Below, piece after piece: positions 9,385-18,482 of a stretch of 64,000 bases of DNA; the first letter of the stretch is position 1, and every line of letters starts with the position of its first letter. The DNA lies in NCBI GenBank assembly GCA_016711505.1, contig JADJSV010000001.1, positions 248,001 to 312,000 of the forward strand, given 5' to 3'. This DNA is from Bacteroidota bacterium (lineage in GTDB: Bacteria; Bacteroidota; Bacteroidia; AKYH767-A; 2013-40CM-41-45). The notes below the pieces were generated by a model that saw only the letters and a list, made by a program, of their open reading frames with translations, was not told the DNA's origin and did no database searches. Position numbers and translations under genes: made by a program.

Positions 9385-10305
9385 ATGAAGAGATTTCTGT
9401 TATTTATAATTGTTGTGTTTTGTTGTGTAGAGTTTTCGCATGCCAGAAATAAACTTTCTTTCTTCGAAAAAAGTCCTGTCCCTGACACCTGCAGAATTCG
9501 TTTACTGAACTATTCCACTGCAGCTTTATATCCGATAAGTATGTCGTGGCTGTATACACAATGGTACCGTGATTATCCACAGAGTTCATTCCATTTATTC
9601 AATGATAATTCTGAATGGCTTCAAATGGATAAGTATGCACATTTTTTTGATGCCTATAGTATTGCCAAGCCTTTGACACATCTATATCAGTGGGCCGGAT
9701 ACGACAATAAGAGATCAACACTTTATGGCTGTGGAATTGCATTTTTATTTCAGACAACTGTTGAGGTCTTTGATGGTTTTTCATCTGAATGGGGATTCAG
9801 TACCGGTGACCTTGCTTGTAACACCGGTGGCGTGTTGCTCTTTGGAGCACAACAGTTAGGATGGAAAGAGCAACGCATTATCCTGAAGTATTCATTTCAT
9901 CAGACCGAATTTTCTAAATATCGTCCGGATGTATTAGGGAGTAATCTACCTGAAAATATTTTGAAAGACTATAATGGATTGACAAGCTGGGTTTGTATTA
10001 ACCCGGCGTCATTTATGAGTGAAAGTTTCAGGTTTCCAAAATGGTTGAATCTTGCAGTAGGCTTCGGTGCAGAAGGAATGACCGGCGGTGATTTCAATCC
10101 AAAGGAAGTAGATGGAAGAACATTGCCTGAATTCGAACGATACCGTCAATATTATCTGGCATTTGATATTGAATTGTCTAAGATTCAAACGCGCTCATCT
10201 TTTTTAAAAGGAGCATTTAAACTTATAAATATCATTCATCTGCCATTGCCGACATTAGAATTTTCACCCGGAAGAAAAACGATTGGTAGGTTGGCTTATT
10301 TTTAA
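9385..10305 (+). CDS. DUF2279 family (YfiM-like) envelope protein
   Basis: A 306-residue protein with a signal peptide (about 1-20) and the DUF2279 hallmark KYAHFFDAYSIAKPLTH near residues 75-91, followed by an EVFDGFSSEWGFSTGDLACN block near 127-146. These proteins are predicted outer-membrane or periplasmic proteins of unknown function in Bacteroidota. It lies 6 bases downstream of the CHU_C gene, which suggests one transcript ending at the hairpin at 10322. The domain is clear; the role is not. Confidence 0.82.
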   Translation: MKRFLLFIIVVFCCVEFSHARNKLSFFEKSPVPDTCRIRLLNYSTAALYPISMSWLYTQWYRDYPQSSFHLFNDNSEWLQMDKYAHFFDAYSIAKPLTHLYQWAGYDNKRSTLYGCGIAFLFQTTVEVFDGFSSEWGFSTGDLACNTGGVLLFGAQQLGWKEQRIILKYSFHQTEFSKYRPDVLGSNLPENILKDYNGLTSWVCINPASFMSESFRFPKWLNLAVGFGAEGMTGGDFNPKEVDGRTLPEFERYRQYYLAFDIELSKIQTRSSFLKGAFKLINIIHLPLPTLEFSPGRKTIGRLAYF

Positions 10306-10321
10306 AATAAAATAGTTCAAA

Positions 10322-10353
10322 AAAGAGTATTATCTTAGGGAATAATACTCTTT
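10322..10353. terminator. bidirectional terminator between convergent genes
   Basis: Perfect 12-bp arms AAAGAGTATTAT and ATAATACTCTTT around an 8-nt loop, between the stop codon of the DUF2279 gene and the stop codon of the rhodanese gene on the other strand. Confidence 0.75.
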
Positions 10354-10363
10354 GTAGAATAAT

Positions 10364-10678
10364 TTAATAAGAGGTCAATGAAGGATCGATCTCCCTGGCA
10401 TAGGCTAATATGCCGCCTTTAAGATTGTAGAGATTAGTAAAACCAATTTTTTCAAGCTCATTAACAATTGCTCCGCTGCGTCCACCGGATTTGCAATGAA
10501 TGATTACAGTTTTGTCTTTTGAGATCTTTTCAGTTTCATTTAAAATAATTCCCATTGGAATCAATTCACCATCGAGATTACAAATTTCATATTCGAATGG
10601 TTCTCTTACATCGATCAATTGAAAATCTTCACTATTGTCGAGTTTCTGTTTTAATTCTTGTACTGTGATTTCTTTCAT
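10364..10678 (-). CDS. rhodanese-like domain protein
   Basis: A 104-residue single-domain rhodanese. LIDVREPFEYE (residues 21-31) and the active-site loop C62-K-S-G-G-R-S are present, so the catalytic cysteine is kept; it could transfer or carry sulfane sulfur in the cytoplasm. No signal peptide is visible. The length matches small GlpE/PspE-like proteins. Its substrate cannot be inferred: the upstream neighbour is a divergent acetyltransferase and the downstream one is convergent. Confidence 0.9.
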   Translation of the reverse strand: MKEITVQELKQKLDNSEDFQLIDVREPFEYEICNLDGELIPMGIILNETEKISKDKTVIIHCKSGGRSGAIVNELEKIGFTNLYNLKGGILAYAREIDPSLTSY

Positions 10679-10976
10679 AGGCGTGGGTTATGAATATTAT
10701 TTTAGTGTGGGTACACAAATTTAAGATATTTTTGGATTTTATGCAGTTACTGTAAGCATTTTTGCGAACTTTTTAACAGCAATAAATAATCATTATACCT
10801 AATTAATTACATATTTTTATTCTTACCTTGATTTTGTTCAATATTGAATGAATATACCAAAAGCGAAGCAATATAAATCCGGTTAAAAATTTCAAAACCG
10901 GACCATGTTCGGAATTTGTAAAACTGATTTTTATAAAATAAGTTTCACTTGGAATTATTTCATAAATAAAAGACGT

Positions 10977-11441
10977 ATGGATATTAGAATAGTGCATTTC
11001 ACTCCAAATTTTAAAGATGACTTTTACACGTTGAATGCTCAATGGTTGAATCATTATTATTTTATTACTCCGGAAGACGAAGTATTACTAAGAAATCCGG
11101 AGAAAATTATTGAAAAAGGAGGCGGGGTATTTTTTGCCCTTAATGGTAATATCGCTGTCGGGACGTGCGCTATCGTTCCTGAATCGAGTTCAATCTTTGA
11201 ACTGATAAAAATGGGAGTTGATCCAAATGTGCAAGGAAATGGTATTGGTTCACTTTTGATGAAAGCTTGTATCGAGTTTGCAAAAGAAAGAAAAGCTGAT
11301 CTGATCACACTTGAAACGGCTGTCCCATTGAAAGCCGCAATTCATCTCTACGAAAAATTCGGCTTCGTTAAAACTTCTGAAGAATACACTCATCCTGTTT
11401 TTAAGCGTGTAACTTTTAAGATGCAGCTTTTATTGCAATAG
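10977..11441 (+). CDS. GNAT family N-acetyltransferase
   Basis: A 154-residue acetyltransferase from ATG 10977. The frame is open upstream to 10905, but those residues do not look like a GNAT N-terminus, so the internal ATG is preferred. The acetyl-CoA loop VQGNGIGSLLM and the C-terminal AIHLYEKFGF strand-helix pair are typical. The substrate is unknown; the fold is shared by amino acid, peptide and small-molecule acetylases. It stands alone and converges on uvrB, from which it is separated by a 10-bp tandem repeat array. Confidence 0.85.
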   Translation: MDIRIVHFTPNFKDDFYTLNAQWLNHYYFITPEDEVLLRNPEKIIEKGGGVFFALNGNIAVGTCAIVPESSSIFELIKMGVDPNVQGNGIGSLLMKACIEFAKERKADLITLETAVPLKAAIHLYEKFGFVKTSEEYTHPVFKRVTFKMQLLLQ

Positions 11442-11470
11442 TAATATGAGGAGTTTATTTTTATTTACAG

Positions 11471-11571
11471 TCACTTTTCACTTCATTTCACTTCATTTCA
11501 CTTCATTTCACTTCATTTCACTTCATTCCACTTCATTCCACTTCATTCCACTTCATTCCACTTCATTCCAC
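11471..11571. repeat. 10-bp tandem repeat array abutting the uvrB stop codon
   Basis: Nine uninterrupted 10-bp units: four CTTCATTTCA (11481-11520) then five CTTCATTCCA (11521-11570), with a partial unit on the left. The array runs into the uvrB stop codon at 11572-11574. The clean switch of variant between units four and five points to expansion by slippage of two different units. Confidence 0.95.
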
Positions 11572-13584
11572 TTACATTCTTTTCTCCAACTCAAACATCT
11601 CATCCCGTAGCCTTGCCGCTTCAACAAAGTCGAGTTCTTTTGCGGCTTTCTCCATTTCTTTTTTCGTCAGACTGATCATTTTTTTGATTTCATCTTTGCT
11701 GAGATATTGTAACAAAGGATCAGCTGCCAGATTTTTTTGCTCTGATTCAATGTAAGCCTTCGCTTCAGCAATCTTTTTATCAGCAACTTTTGTCTGTCCG
11801 ATAATACTCTCCATCGTCCGGTTGATCTGAACAGGAACCAATCCATGTTCCTGATTATATTTATGCTGAATTTCTCTTCTTCGATTTGTTTCGTCGATTG
11901 TCTTCTGCATACTCTCAGTCATCTTGTCTGCATAAAAAATAACTTTGCCATTTACATTTCTGGCTGCACGACCGGCAGTTTGAGTTAACGAACGATTGCT
12001 TCTTAAAAAACCTTCTTTGTCTGCATCAAGAATTGCAACCAATGAAACTTCAGGAAGATCCAATCCTTCCCGGAGCAAGTTAATTCCAATCAATACATCA
12101 AAATTTCCCAGACGCAGATCACGTAAAATTTCAACTCTCTCTAATGTATCTACTTCAGAGTGGATATACCTGCAATTAATATTTAACCTTGTCAGATATT
12201 TTGCAAGCTCTTCTGCCATACGTTTAGTAAGTGTCGTTACAAGCACCCGTGAACCACTTGCAATAGTTTTGTGAATTTCTTCAAGCAGATCATCTACTTG
12301 ATTGATACTTGGTCTGACTTCTATGACAGGATCGAGTAACCCCGTCGGACGAATGACCTGTTCCACGACAACTCCTTCACTTTGCTGAAGTTCATATTCA
12401 GCCGGCGTAGCACTTACAGAAATTACCTGTGGAAGAAGAACTTCAAACTCGTCAAACTTTACAGGGCGATTATCAAGTGCAGAAGGTAAACGAAAACCAT
12501 ATTCAACAAGATTCTGTTTTCTGCTTCTGTCACCGCCATACATTGCTCTGACTTGTGGAACAGTTACATGGCTTTCATCAATGACCATTAAAAAGTTGTC
12601 AGGAAAATAATCAATCAGACAAAACGGTCTTGCACCAATTTGTCTGCCGTCAAAGTACCGCGAATAATTTTCAATTCCCGAACAATAACCCAATTCCCGG
12701 ATCATTTCCAGATCATAGGTAACTCTGTCTTCAAGTCTTTTTGCTTCCAGATTCATTCCAAGCGAACGCAGATAATCAGTTTGCTTGACCATATCTTCCT
12801 GGATCATCCAGATTGCTTCGAGTTGTCTGTCGGCATTGGTAACAAAAATGTTAGCAGGATAAATAGTAACTGCATTATTTTTTTCTATTGTCTTTCCTGA
12901 TACAGGATCAATTGTAGTTATCTCCTCAATTTCATCTCCAAAGAAACTGAAACGATAGGCTATATCACCATAGGCAACAAACACATCTACAGTTTCACCT
13001 TTCACACGGAATTTACTTCTGGTGAATTCAGTTTCTGTCCGTGAGTATAATGAAGTAACAAGTTGATGTAAAAATTTATTCCTGCTGATCTTATCACCTT
13101 CTTTTACTCTGATCGTATTGCTTTTAAAATCTGCAGGATTTCCAATACCATAAATACAGGAAACGGAACTTACAACTATCACATCTTCCCGTCCTGAAAG
13201 TAGGGCAGTGGTAGTACTTAAACGAAGTTTTTCAATTTCATCATTGATGGCCAGATCTTTTTCTATGTAAGTATTAGTTGAAGGAATAAAAGCTTCCGGC
13301 TGGTAGTAATCGTAATAAGAAACAAAATATTCAACTGCATTGTTTGGAAAAAACTGTTTGAATTCTCCATACAATTGTGCAGCCAGAGTTTTATTATGCG
13401 AAAGTATCAGCGTTGGTTTCTTAACCCTGTCGATTACGTTTGCAACAGTAAACGTTTTACCTGAACCGGTAACACCGAGTAATGTCTGCGCCTGATCCCC
13501 TCGTAAAATTCCCTGTACGAGTTGATCAATTGCCTGTGGCTGATCGCCTGTAGGCAGAAATTCGGAAGTAAGTGAAAAGGCCAT
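11572..13584 (-). CDS. uvrB: excinuclease ABC subunit UvrB
   Basis: The damage-verifying helicase-like subunit of nucleotide excision repair. 670 residues, full length. The P-loop GVTGSGKT is at residues 37-44, the DNA-wedge hairpin VSYYDYYQPEAFIP is near 88-101, the Walker B DESH box lies near 340, and helicase motifs LREGLDLPEV and QTAGRAARN follow. The C-terminal UVR motif that contacts UvrA/UvrC ends the protein (AKELDFVEAARLRDEM). It is separated from upstream aroE by a hairpin terminator, so it has its own promoter. No LexA-like site was recognised. Confidence 0.98.
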   Translation of the reverse strand: MAFSLTSEFLPTGDQPQAIDQLVQGILRGDQAQTLLGVTGSGKTFTVANVIDRVKKPTLILSHNKTLAAQLYGEFKQFFPNNAVEYFVSYYDYYQPEAFIPSTNTYIEKDLAINDEIEKLRLSTTTALLSGREDVIVVSSVSCIYGIGNPADFKSNTIRVKEGDKISRNKFLHQLVTSLYSRTETEFTRSKFRVKGETVDVFVAYGDIAYRFSFFGDEIEEITTIDPVSGKTIEKNNAVTIYPANIFVTNADRQLEAIWMIQEDMVKQTDYLRSLGMNLEAKRLEDRVTYDLEMIRELGYCSGIENYSRYFDGRQIGARPFCLIDYFPDNFLMVIDESHVTVPQVRAMYGGDRSRKQNLVEYGFRLPSALDNRPVKFDEFEVLLPQVISVSATPAEYELQQSEGVVVEQVIRPTGLLDPVIEVRPSINQVDDLLEEIHKTIASGSRVLVTTLTKRMAEELAKYLTRLNINCRYIHSEVDTLERVEILRDLRLGNFDVLIGINLLREGLDLPEVSLVAILDADKEGFLRSNRSLTQTAGRAARNVNGKVIFYADKMTESMQKTIDETNRRREIQHKYNQEHGLVPVQINRTMESIIGQTKVADKKIAEAKAYIESEQKNLAADPLLQYLSKDEIKKMISLTKKEMEKAAKELDFVEAARLRDEMFELEKRM

Positions 13585-13611
13585 GGAAAGGATTTGAGAG
13601 ATACAAAAATA

Positions 13612-13648
13612 AAAAAAAGGTTGCCGAACTTAACGACAACCTTTTTTT
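13612..13648 (-). terminator. terminator downstream of aroE
   Basis: Arms AAAAAAAGGTTG and CAACCTTTTTTT around a 13-nt loop, between the aroE stop codon and the uvrB start. On the minus strand it is a GC-poor stem followed by a T run. Confidence 0.75.
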
Positions 13649-13668
13649 ATTTCAATTATTTAAATTGA

Positions 13669-14430
13669 TCATTGTGCGTATGCCGGTTCGTTCCAGATTT
13701 CCCATGATTTCTCTGCTTGTAGTCGAAGCATTCTGAAACCATTGTGGATAAATGCACCTGCATCTTTCGACTTTTCCAGGAATAATGTTTGCGCCGGATT
13801 ATAGATCAGGTCAAAACAAAGATTCTTGTGAGTCAGAAATTCATACGGGATGTTAGGACATTCGTTTACTTTAGGGAACATTCCAAGTGGTGTAGTATTT
13901 ACAATGATTTGGAAAGCCTTCATAGTATTGTTATTCAAGTCTGCATAAGTATAGTGAAATCTTGAATCTTCTCTTGTTACAAAGAAATGCTCAATGTTCA
14001 ACTTTCTGAATACATAACTTACCGCTTTTGCTGAACCACCTGTTCCTAAAATCAACGCCCGACGATGATGTGGACGAAGGATAGGGCGGATAGCCAATTC
14101 AAATCCCCAGGCATCTGTGTTGTAGCCATGAAGTTCAAATTTAGTTTGATCCTGACGAATGATCTTGATGGTATTCACAGCTCCGATCTTCTGTGAAATA
14201 TCATCTAAATTGTCAAGCATTGGAATAATGTCCTGTTTAAACGGGATAGTGATATTGAGTCCCATCAATTCCGGATTTTCACGAACGATCTTTTTGAGGT
14301 CGTAAATATTCTCAGTTTCAAAATTTTCATAGACACAATCGTTTCGACCTTCCCGTTGAAATTTCTCAGTAAAGAATTTCTTGGAGTACGATTGTTCTAA
14401 AGGAGTACCGAACAAGCCAAATTTTTTCAT
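13669..14430 (-). CDS. aroE: shikimate dehydrogenase
   Basis: Reduces 3-dehydroshikimate to shikimate with NADPH. 253 residues, at the short end of the family as is usual in Bacteroidota. Visible residues are the shikimate-binding SYS (14-16), catalytic K64 in NITIPFK, D105 in GYNTDAWGFE, and the nucleotide loop GTGGSAKA (128-135). It starts 21 bases after the stop codon of the DedA gene on the same strand, so the two are likely cotranscribed. With aroC at 92 it gives two of the shikimate pathway steps in the window. Confidence 0.95.
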   Translation of the reverse strand: MKKFGLFGTPLEQSYSKKFFTEKFQREGRNDCVYENFETENIYDLKKIVRENPELMGLNITIPFKQDIIPMLDNLDDISQKIGAVNTIKIIRQDQTKFELHGYNTDAWGFELAIRPILRPHHRRALILGTGGSAKAVSYVFRKLNIEHFFVTREDSRFHYTYADLNNNTMKAFQIIVNTTPLGMFPKVNECPNIPYEFLTHKNLCFDLIYNPAQTLFLEKSKDAGAFIHNGFRMLRLQAEKSWEIWNEPAYAQ

Positions 14431-14451
14431 TTTTTTCCTTTTTTTAATTGT

Positions 14452-15102
14452 TTAATTGCGCAGATTAACTTTACTGTATTTTGATTTTAAAAATCCGATG
14501 ATAACCGGCAATACCGAAACTCCGATAATTCCCAGCGTTACTAAAGAAAAATGGGATTTGACCCATTCATTGCTACCCAGTAGGTAACCGGCAATTGTGA
14601 AGAGAAAGATCCAGATCACATTGCCTGCTATGCAGAAAAGTAAAAAACGACGATATAACATACTTCCTAAGCCCGCGACAAACGGTGCAAAAGTTCTTAC
14701 AATTGGAATAAAACGAGCCAGAATTACTGTCTTGCCACCATGCTTTTCATAAAATGCATGAGTCCGGTCCAGATAGGCTTGCTTAATTAATTTTCTTTTT
14801 GAATTGACTAATTTGTCCCCGATAAAATTCCCGACAGCAAAATTCAGATTGTCACCTACAAATGCGGCGATAAATAAGATCGGAATTAAGATCCACAAAT
14901 TTAATAGGCCTGCACCTGCCAATGCTCCTGCTGCGAACAGTAAAGAATCACCCGGTAAAAACGGCATGACAACTAATCCAGTCTCGCAGAAGATGATCAA
15001 TGCAAGAATTAAATAAGTTGCTTTGTGATACTCTTTGACAATTGCTTCCAGATGTTTGTCAATATGCAGAACAAAGTCAATGAATTGTTCAAAAATTTCC
15101 AT
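14452..15102 (-). CDS. DedA family (VTT domain) membrane protein
   Basis: A 216-residue polytopic membrane protein with the VTT/SNARE-associated fold. It carries the DedA signatures PFLPGDSLLFAAGALAG (residues about 47-63) and RFIPIVRTFAPFVAG (near 125-139), and four to five hydrophobic segments ending near residue 205. DedA proteins affect membrane lipid distribution, including undecaprenyl-phosphate or phospholipid translocation in some members; the substrate here is not determined. It lies immediately upstream of aroE. Confidence 0.92.
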   Translation of the reverse strand: MEIFEQFIDFVLHIDKHLEAIVKEYHKATYLILALIIFCETGLVVMPFLPGDSLLFAAGALAGAGLLNLWILIPILFIAAFVGDNLNFAVGNFIGDKLVNSKRKLIKQAYLDRTHAFYEKHGGKTVILARFIPIVRTFAPFVAGLGSMLYRRFLLFCIAGNVIWIFLFTIAGYLLGSNEWVKSHFSLVTLGIIGVSVLPVIIGFLKSKYSKVNLRN

Positions 15103-15310
15103 ACGGCTTAAAAGATTCGAAGCTCAACACCAATGTGGTTACTCGCAGTTTTTTCTCTTGGTGTAAAGGTAATAATTTTGGAATAAATAGTATTAATTTT
15201 GATATTATTTCATACATCTTTTTTGTTTACAAGATTTGGAAAAATACCTTAACAAACTGTTCACTAAAAGGATGATTTAGGTAACTTGCATTTGTCATAA
15301 TTGTGTCAGA

Positions 15311-16360
15311 ATGAAGCTAAATATAGGCGATAAAGTCCGCTTTTTGAACGAATCAATAGAAGGAACAATAGCCAGTGTTTTATCGCACGGTCGTGTTGAA
15401 GTGAGGGATAGTCATGGCTTTACACATGTATCGGAAGAACGATATCTGGTCAGAATTGAGTTGACTCTTGAAGAGGTGCAGAATGATCTAAACGAATCAT
15501 CCTCAGTTCCTAAATCCAGTTCACCTCCACCGGTTCAAAAGAGTTCCATCCCGATAATTTCTTCCCTTGAAGATGATAATACGATCTATGCTGCCATCAG
15601 ACTTTTAGATGAAAAAAATCCTTTAACGACTGATGTTGAGATTTTCCTGCTGAATAATACGGATTATTCAATTTGTTTCACTTGCCTTAAACGTTTGGGG
15701 AATTTCCGTGCAGGAATTCATTCAGGAGTGTTAAATTCTAACCACGAAAGTTTGATCGGAGTATTTTCTCAGGACGAAATCTACCGGTTTGACGGTTTCG
15801 AATTTCAATTTCTTTTCTTTAAAAAGGAAGAGTTCAAACCTAAAAATCCGGATACGAAACTACTTCAATTCAATTCTTCTGATTTCATGAATGCAGATTT
15901 GAGAAAGAAGTTCTATGACAGAGATGATACAATTCTTCTTTTGCCTTTACATGAGGTCAAACAAATGACAGAAGTTGATATCGTTGGGCTACTCGATAAG
16001 TATAAAGATAAAAAAGAAGCAGAAGCCAGAAATTTAAATGCGAAAACGAAAAACAAATCCAGCCGCTTTGTTGTTTTAACCCGCCAGAAAGTTGTCGATT
16101 TGCATATTGAAGAATTGATCAAAGATTATTCTTCAATGTCAAATGCACAGATCATTTCATATCAGATCAATTTTTTCATGCAGGAAATGGACAAGGCTCT
16201 GATCGACAAATTACATAAAATTGTTTTTATCCATGGTGTTGGTGCCGGAGTTTTGCGAAGTTCTATCCGGGAAGAACTTAAGCGGTTTCCAAATATCCGT
16301 TATACCGATGCTCCAATTGAGAAATATGGGAACGGTGCTACGGAAGTTGAATTTATATGA
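15311..16360 (+). CDS. DUF2027 and Smr domain protein
   Basis: A 349-residue cytoplasmic protein. The N-terminus (residues 1-50, IGDKVRFLNESIEGTI...) is a KOW/Tudor-like barrel as found at the start of DUF2027 proteins; the middle (about 90-190) is a beta-rich domain; the C-terminus (about 262-349) is an Smr domain with 'VVDLHIEELI' and 'VFIHGVGAGVLRSSIREEL', the DLHI and HGxG motifs of nicking or ribosome-associated Smr nucleases. It resembles the C-terminal part of MutS2. Its stop codon overlaps the start of the next gene by 4 bases, implying translational coupling to a metal transporter. Confidence 0.88.
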   Translation: MKLNIGDKVRFLNESIEGTIASVLSHGRVEVRDSHGFTHVSEERYLVRIELTLEEVQNDLNESSSVPKSSSPPPVQKSSIPIISSLEDDNTIYAAIRLLDEKNPLTTDVEIFLLNNTDYSICFTCLKRLGNFRAGIHSGVLNSNHESLIGVFSQDEIYRFDGFEFQFLFFKKEEFKPKNPDTKLLQFNSSDFMNADLRKKFYDRDDTILLLPLHEVKQMTEVDIVGLLDKYKDKKEAEARNLNAKTKNKSSRFVVLTRQKVVDLHIEELIKDYSSMSNAQIISYQINFFMQEMDKALIDKLHKIVFIHGVGAGVLRSSIREELKRFPNIRYTDAPIEKYGNGATEVEFI

Positions 16361-17358
16361 TCACGAAGACTCATCATTTTGAATTTAAAAAAAAGATCCG
16401 GATCATGCGCCGGGTACTTTTTGCAGGAGCACTACTTACCATACTGAAATTTTTTGCATATCACCTGACGCATTCAAATGCAATTTTGACGGATGCTTTG
16501 GAGTCGATCATTAATATTGTTGCTGCCGGTTTCGGACTTTTTACGCTAGTGTATGCTTCACGACCAAAAGATGAAAATCATCCGTATGGTCACGGAAAGA
16601 TGGAATTCTTTGCTGTCGGATTTGAAGGCGCACTGATCTGTTTCGCCGGAATTGGTATGATCTATCAGGCAATCAAATCATTTTCTTCTCCGGTAGAAAT
16701 CCATCAACTCGACATTGGACTTGCAATAACCACCGGCGCTGCAATTCTAAATTATCTGATGGGTCGATATATGATCAGTCAAGGAAAAAAATTACATTCA
16801 ACAACATTAATCGCCGATGGTCAGCATCTTGTATCTGATACCGTTTCGTCTATTGTACTCCTGATCGGTTTAGGTTTGATCATACTTACCGGCTATAAAA
16901 TAATCGACTCTATTCTGACAATTGCACTTGGAATTTATATTCTGTTTGTTGGATATCGTTTACTGAGAAATTCAATGGCCGGATTAATGGATGAGACTGA
17001 TTTTGATAAAGTGCTGGAACTTGTCGACGTTTTGAATCAAGGGCGACGACCTGCGTGGATAGATATTCATAATCTCCGCGTTGTGAAATACGGATCATCT
17101 TTACATGTTGATCTCCATTTGACTTTACCCTGGTACGACAATCTCCAGAAATCTCATGAAGAAGTTAAAGCACTTGAAGTCCTGGTAAATAAACAATTCG
17201 AAAACCGGGTCGAATTCTTTATCCATACCGATCCTTGCTTACCTACCGGCTGTCCAATTTGCGCCGTAGAAAATTGTCCGGTCAGACAACATGATTTCAA
17301 AAAGAAACTTGAGTGGGATCTTCCTTTAATAATGAAAAACAAACCACACCAGATTTAA
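16357..17358 (+). CDS. cation diffusion facilitator family transporter
   Basis: A 333-residue inner-membrane divalent metal/proton antiporter, probably exporting Zn, Fe or Cd. Six membrane segments are visible. The metal site is formed by D46 in LTDALES and D154-x2-H157-x3-D161 (ADGQHLVSD); HPYGHGK is at 75-81. A cytoplasmic ferredoxin-like domain follows from about 215. Unusually, the end holds a cysteine cluster (CLPTGCPICAVENCPVRQH, about 294-312) that could bind an extra metal ion. It overlaps the DUF2027-Smr gene by ATGA. Metal specificity cannot be assigned from the sequence alone. Confidence 0.92.
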   Translation: MITKTHHFEFKKKIRIMRRVLFAGALLTILKFFAYHLTHSNAILTDALESIINIVAAGFGLFTLVYASRPKDENHPYGHGKMEFFAVGFEGALICFAGIGMIYQAIKSFSSPVEIHQLDIGLAITTGAAILNYLMGRYMISQGKKLHSTTLIADGQHLVSDTVSSIVLLIGLGLIILTGYKIIDSILTIALGIYILFVGYRLLRNSMAGLMDETDFDKVLELVDVLNQGRRPAWIDIHNLRVVKYGSSLHVDLHLTLPWYDNLQKSHEEVKALEVLVNKQFENRVEFFIHTDPCLPTGCPICAVENCPVRQHDFKKKLEWDLPLIMKNKPHQI

Positions 17359-17580
17359 TTAATAATTTTATAATAGTACTTTCACTTCCATCTTTGATTT
17401 TTTCCCTTTTAAAAAATTTTTAAACAACAAAAAAAAACAAAAATCAAATTCAATAATTTTAGTTGAAAATTCATAATTTTTAAATTAATTGTTCGCAGAA
17501 TAAATTTCTAGCAAGCCTCCACATTTTCTTGACATACATCTTTTTGAATCAAAGAAAAAGCAGTTCTTGTGCGAGGGAGT
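17359..17580. other. gene-free AT-rich spacer
   Basis: Between the CDF transporter and the fasciclin gene there are 511 bases without a credible gene. This first part is A/T-homopolymer-rich with no recognisable promoter or RNA; the second part holds the dispersed repeat listed next. Confidence 0.6.
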
Positions 17581-17765
17581 CCACGCGCTGCGCGAAATCA
17601 TTTGAAAAGTTGAATCAGGGCTGTACCCAATAATAAGATTTCAAATGATTTGGTGCGCGTGGTCGCCTTTTTTTGTTTCTTTTTTTGGCCAAACAAAAAA
17701 ATAAAATTGAAAGAATTGGCTTCGATGTGAGAAATTACTTTCAAATGAAAATAATTTTTTCTGAC
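17581..17765. repeat. dispersed palindromic element, copy 1
   Basis: Inverted arms CCACGCGC...AAATCATTTGAAA (17581-17607) and TTTCAAATGATTT...GCGCGTGG (17638-17662) enclose about 30 bases, followed by GGTCGCC, a T-rich stretch and TTGGCCAAACAAAAA, and ending in TCAAATGAAAATAATTT...CTGACAG. The same order of blocks recurs at 41695-41852. No open reading frame lies inside, so it would need a transposase in trans if mobile. Confidence 0.65.
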
Positions 17766-17869
17766 AGGAGTAATTTGTTATTAGTTAATAAATCCAGTTG
17801 CAAATAAATCCCGTTTATCTATTCAAACAGATCAATAACATTCTAAAAAACTTATTAAACAACAATTCT

Positions 17870-18427
17870 ATGAAAAAGAAAATTCTTTTTGCAGCTATGG
17901 CTGTGACGCTAAATGCGGGTGTAATTTTTGCTCAGACAGGTAACACAATGGTAGGTGGTGAATCAATGTATCCTGCTAAAAACATTATTGAAAATGCAGT
18001 CAATTCAAAAGATCACACAACATTGGTGGCTGCAGTGAAAGCAGCAGGACTGGTTGAAACTCTGCAAGGTAAAGGACCTTTTACAGTTTTAGCACCTACT
18101 AATGATGCATTTGAAAATTTACCACAAGGAACAGTTGAATCCTTACTTCAACCTGAAAATAAATCGAAATTATCAGGAGTTCTCACGTATCATGTATTGG
18201 CAGGTAAGTATGACTTTAATACAATTTCTAAAGCTATAAAAGATGGCAAAGGTACTGTATCAATGAAAACTGTTGCAGGTGGTTCTCTTACGTTTATGAT
18301 GAATGGAAGTCATAACATTTCTGTTAAAGATGAAAATGGTGGAGTAGCAAATATTTCAACGTATGATGTGTATCAAAGCAATGGCGTAATTCATGTTTTA
18401 GATAAAGTGCTTTTACCAAAAATGTAA
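17870..18427 (+). CDS. fasciclin domain protein
   Basis: A 185-residue exported protein. The ATG at 17870 gives a standard signal peptide (MKKKILFAAMAVTLNAGVIFA then QTG), so the longer open frame from 17798 is rejected. The single FAS1 domain runs from about 40 to 185, with FTVLAPTNDAFENLP (H1 region) and 'NGVIHVLDKVLLP' (H2 region) at the expected ends. FAS1 proteins mediate adhesion or bind small ligands at the surface. It has its own terminator at 18451. Confidence 0.93.
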   Translation: MKKKILFAAMAVTLNAGVIFAQTGNTMVGGESMYPAKNIIENAVNSKDHTTLVAAVKAAGLVETLQGKGPFTVLAPTNDAFENLPQGTVESLLQPENKSKLSGVLTYHVLAGKYDFNTISKAIKDGKGTVSMKTVAGGSLTFMMNGSHNISVKDENGGVANISTYDVYQSNGVIHVLDKVLLPKM

Positions 18428-18450
18428 TTTGTATTTTAATGTGTAAGCGA

Positions 18451-18482
18451 AACGGTCGGTATTAAATTCCGGCCGTTTTTTT
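18451..18482 (+). terminator. terminator of the fasciclin gene
   Basis: Stem AACGGTCGG / CCGGCCGTT (one G-T pair) with a 9-nt loop and a run of nine T's, 24 bases after the stop codon. Confidence 0.8.

Noticed and set aside
10679..10976. tRNA or small RNA gene in the rhodanese-GNAT gap
   Set aside because: No cloverleaf or strong hairpin; the stretch is AT-rich and featureless.
11471..11571. CRISPR or coding repeat at the uvrB end
   Set aside because: Units are 10 bp without spacers, and the array starts after the uvrB stop codon.
17581..17765. Insertion sequence
   Set aside because: Inverted arms are present but there is no transposase frame; kept as a dispersed repeat only.
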